The translations under genes and the position numbers were made by a program. A DNA stretch of 14,889 nucleotides, from the NCBI GenBank assembly GCA_947630885.1, contig CANRJI010000018.1:1-14889 (forward strand). Direction: 5' to 3'. This document shows positions 13,479 through 14,889 of this stretch, one piece after another (position 1 is the stretch's first letter; each line of letters opens with the position of its first letter). This DNA is from an uncultured Bacilli bacterium (GTDB lineage: Bacteria; Bacillota_I; Bacilli_A; RF39; UBA660). The notes below the pieces were generated by a model. It saw only the letters and a list, made by a program, of their open reading frames with translations. It made no database searches and was not told the DNA's origin.

Positions 13479-14138
13479 CTAACTTAATACCGATGAGTTT
13501 TGATCTTGTGATTCCATACCCTTTACCGAAGCAGTCAAGCGCCCAGTATGCGATGTGGAAAAAGTTGTTGTAGCGGTAAAGTTTCCAAAGCTATCTGTTT
13601 TATTTTGATTTTTTCCATTATCAGTTAACCAAATTAGTAAAGTAAATTTTTTAGAAGTCCATGATGGTTCAATGGCTTTATCAAGCGTAAAAGGTTTCCC
13701 CAAAGTTAATCCTTGAGGAGAATCTTTATCAATATGATTAATGTCTAAATAACGATTGCCTTCTTCATCAAGAAGCATATAACTTAAATTTTCGATTCCT
13801 TCGATAGTGAAGTCAATCTTACCTTCAACTTCTTGACTTTCTTTATAATTAAATACTTCAAGAGAATATGCTAAACAACAGCTTCTTTCGTAATCGTCCT
13901 TACATTCTCTTTCATAGGCTAAATCAATATATTCGTCCTTTAGAGGAATGAGGGGCCCATGATTATATATTTCCGATACGCCTAAGCCGAGTTTTACTTC
14001 GCCGGCTTCAACTGCTAGAGCATTTAGGTCACTCATATTTCGAATATTGAAATAGGAAAATGTCGCTCCAATTAATAAAACAAAGGTACTTAAAATTGTC
14101 GTCATCAATAAAAAGAAATTGGTTTTATTAGTCGTCAT
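13479..14138 (-). CDS. TasA/CalY-like secreted protein (second paralogue, operon leader)
   Basis: 219 residues from ATG 14138. The frame also has an ATG at 14147, but AAGGA touches that one and is nine bases from 14138. A hydrophobic helix (about 8-25) ends in GATFSYF (24-30), followed by VEAGEVKLGL, the same layout as the next gene. LIPLKD (63-68), cysteines 79, 87 and 88 around DDYERS, and LLIWLTDNG line up with LVPLSD, Cys77/Cys86 and AIWLSDTG of the paralogue, and both end in a GR-[LI]-x-A strand. The mature protein is acidic. Its own promoter lies at 14162-14190. The stop is 11 bases before the next start. It is more diverged and has a short Gln/Ser-rich tail. Confidence 0.72.
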   Translation of the reverse strand: MTTNKTNFFLLMTTILSTFVLLIGATFSYFNIRNMSDLNALAVEAGEVKLGLGVSEIYNHGPLIPLKDEYIDLAYERECKDDYERSCCLAYSLEVFNYKESQEVEGKIDFTIEGIENLSYMLLDEEGNRYLDINHIDKDSPQGLTLGKPFTLDKAIEPSWTSKKFTLLIWLTDNGKNQNKTDSFGNFTATTTFSTSHTGRLTASVKGMESQDQNSSVLS

Positions 14139-14161
14139 TTCTATCATTCCTTACTATAGAT

Positions 14162-14190
14162 ATCATATCAAATAATACTTACTTTTTCAA
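14162..14190 (-). promoter_or_regulatory. Promoter of the TasA-like pair
   Basis: Minus strand: -35 TTGAAA (14185-14190), 17-base spacer, -10 TATGAT (14162-14167). It begins two bases after the T run of the hisS terminator. Confidence 0.8.
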
Positions 14191-14192
14191 GT

Positions 14193-14218
14193 AAAAAAAA
14201 GATATTTCTATCTTTTTT
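14193..14218 (-). terminator. hisS terminator
   Basis: Arms AAAAAAGATA and TATCTTTTTT (14209-14218 and 14195-14204) around a 4-base loop, continuing to eight T on the minus strand (14193-14200). The hisS stop at 14208-14210 lies in the hairpin. Confidence 0.75.
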
Positions 14219-14889
14219 GAATGATCTTAGCTATTTCATCAATGCTTTCTAAAGAAACTTCAGTGCTAGTACTGTTTTTCATATCTTTAATTTCAATAAC
14301 TTGTTTTTGTAATTCGTCTTGTCCAAAGACAATGACATAAGGTATTTTATCTTTACTAGCTCTCTCTAGTGCCTTACCAACTTTTCGTCCAGTCATCTCA
14401 ATGATTACTCTGATGCCTTTAGCACGAAGAAGATTAGCAAGTTTTAAACTGGCAGTTTCGGTATTAAGAGGAATAATTAATAAGTCGTAAGGTGCTGGTA
14501 ATGATTCTTTTTCAAGTATTTCACAGATGGGAACAATGCCAAAGGAAATACCAACAGATGGATAATTATTGCCATCATCAATAAAATTAGTAATTATTTT
14601 ATCGAAACGGCCTCCTCCACCAAGAGCACACGTTAAACGTTTCTTAGCATCAAATACTTCAAAAACGGTTCCTGTATAGATTTCTAGGCCTCTTGCTAAG
14701 TATGGAGTAAAACGACACTCAGTAAGACCTAGCTCCGATATATAAGAAAAAAGCTCTTTTATTTCTTTTTTACCTTCAACAAATATTTCGTTATCAATGT
14801 TTAATTTATCTAAATCGTCAATTTGATATTTGAAACTATCAAAAAGTAGATTGAGACTAGAAGATGGTATTTGATAATCTTTTAATTCT
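14208..14889 (-). CDS. hisS: Histidine-tRNA ligase, C-terminal part (5' end outside the window)
   Basis: Class II aminoacyl-tRNA synthetase charging tRNA-His. 227 codons are visible and the frame stays open to the right edge, so the N-terminus, with motifs 1 and 2, is outside. Visible are the histidine-binding segment ARGLEIYTGTVFEVF (usually RGLDYYTG, so an E-I variant), the motif 3 region ALGGGGRFDKII, SVGISFGI, and the anticodon-binding domain PYDLLIIPLN to the end with EMTGRKVGKALERASK and VIVFGQDELQ. The stop is TAG. The last 62 codons beginning at an internal ATG (14396) are not a separate gene. Confidence 0.96.
   Translation of the reverse strand, partial: ELKDYQIPSSSLNLLFDSFKYQIDDLDKLNIDNEIFVEGKKEIKELFSYISELGLTECRFTPYLARGLEIYTGTVFEVFDAKKRLTCALGGGGRFDKIITNFIDDGNNYPSVGISFGIVPICEILEKESLPAPYDLLIIPLNTETASLKLANLLRAKGIRVIIEMTGRKVGKALERASKDKIPYVIVFGQDELQKQVIEIKDMKNSTSTEVSLESIDEIAKIIQKR

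Noticed and set aside
14208..14396. Separate 62-residue protein
   Set aside because: It is the in-frame C-terminus of hisS, which stays open to the window edge.
1..14889. CRISPR array, tRNA, rRNA, transposase or phage genes
   Set aside because: No regularly spaced repeats, no cloverleaf-like or rRNA-like sequence and no such proteins were seen on either strand.

Overview
The window comes from a very AT-rich, low-GC Gram-positive-type bacterium of the Bacilli or Mollicutes-related kind. An uncultured gut lineage such as RF39 is my inference from gene content and protein style; nothing in the window proves it. Gene signals are classical: TTGnnn-17-TATAAT promoters, AGGAGG-like ribosome binding sites and hairpin/T-tract terminators. 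Tryptophan is encoded by TGG and TGA ends at least one well-defined gene (eno), so the standard bacterial code applies and not the Mycoplasma code.

Left part (1-3306). On the minus strand, topA (DNA topoisomerase I) is followed 15 bases later by a secreted two-helix protein. That protein joins an InlB/Listeria-Bacteroides repeat to a type IV secretion pilin-like (VirB2/Mbov_0395-type) membrane module. Directly downstream lies the decayed 3' end of an SGNH/GDSL hydrolase. Beyond it, a well-formed promoter, ribosome binding site and GTG start lead into a reading frame interrupted by an 11-base G tract, a candidate phase-variable switch running off the window edge.

Competence and core part (3353-7866). 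comEA and comEC, the DNA-uptake receptor and channel, form an overlapping pair with TTG starts and their own promoter and terminator. Divergent from them is yigZ (IMPACT family). It converges on trpS, and the two share one bidirectional terminator.

Middle part (7869-10425). An unrecognised coiled-coil/two-helix membrane protein faces a polysaccharide flippase. Both end on the same CTAG inside one shared hairpin. Upstream of the flippase is a small Cse60-like gene.

Right part (10426-14889). This holds eno with an overlapping lipoprotein gene, the rpsP-khpA pair, two tandem TasA/CalY-like secreted proteins with SipW-type N-termini, and the 3' part of hisS.

The housekeeping genes are ordinary. 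The points of interest are surface-related: the pilin/InlB fusion, the G-tract locus, the tandem TasA-like pair, and a cysteine cluster in ComEA. I found no CRISPR array, tRNA, rRNA, insertion sequence or riboswitch.
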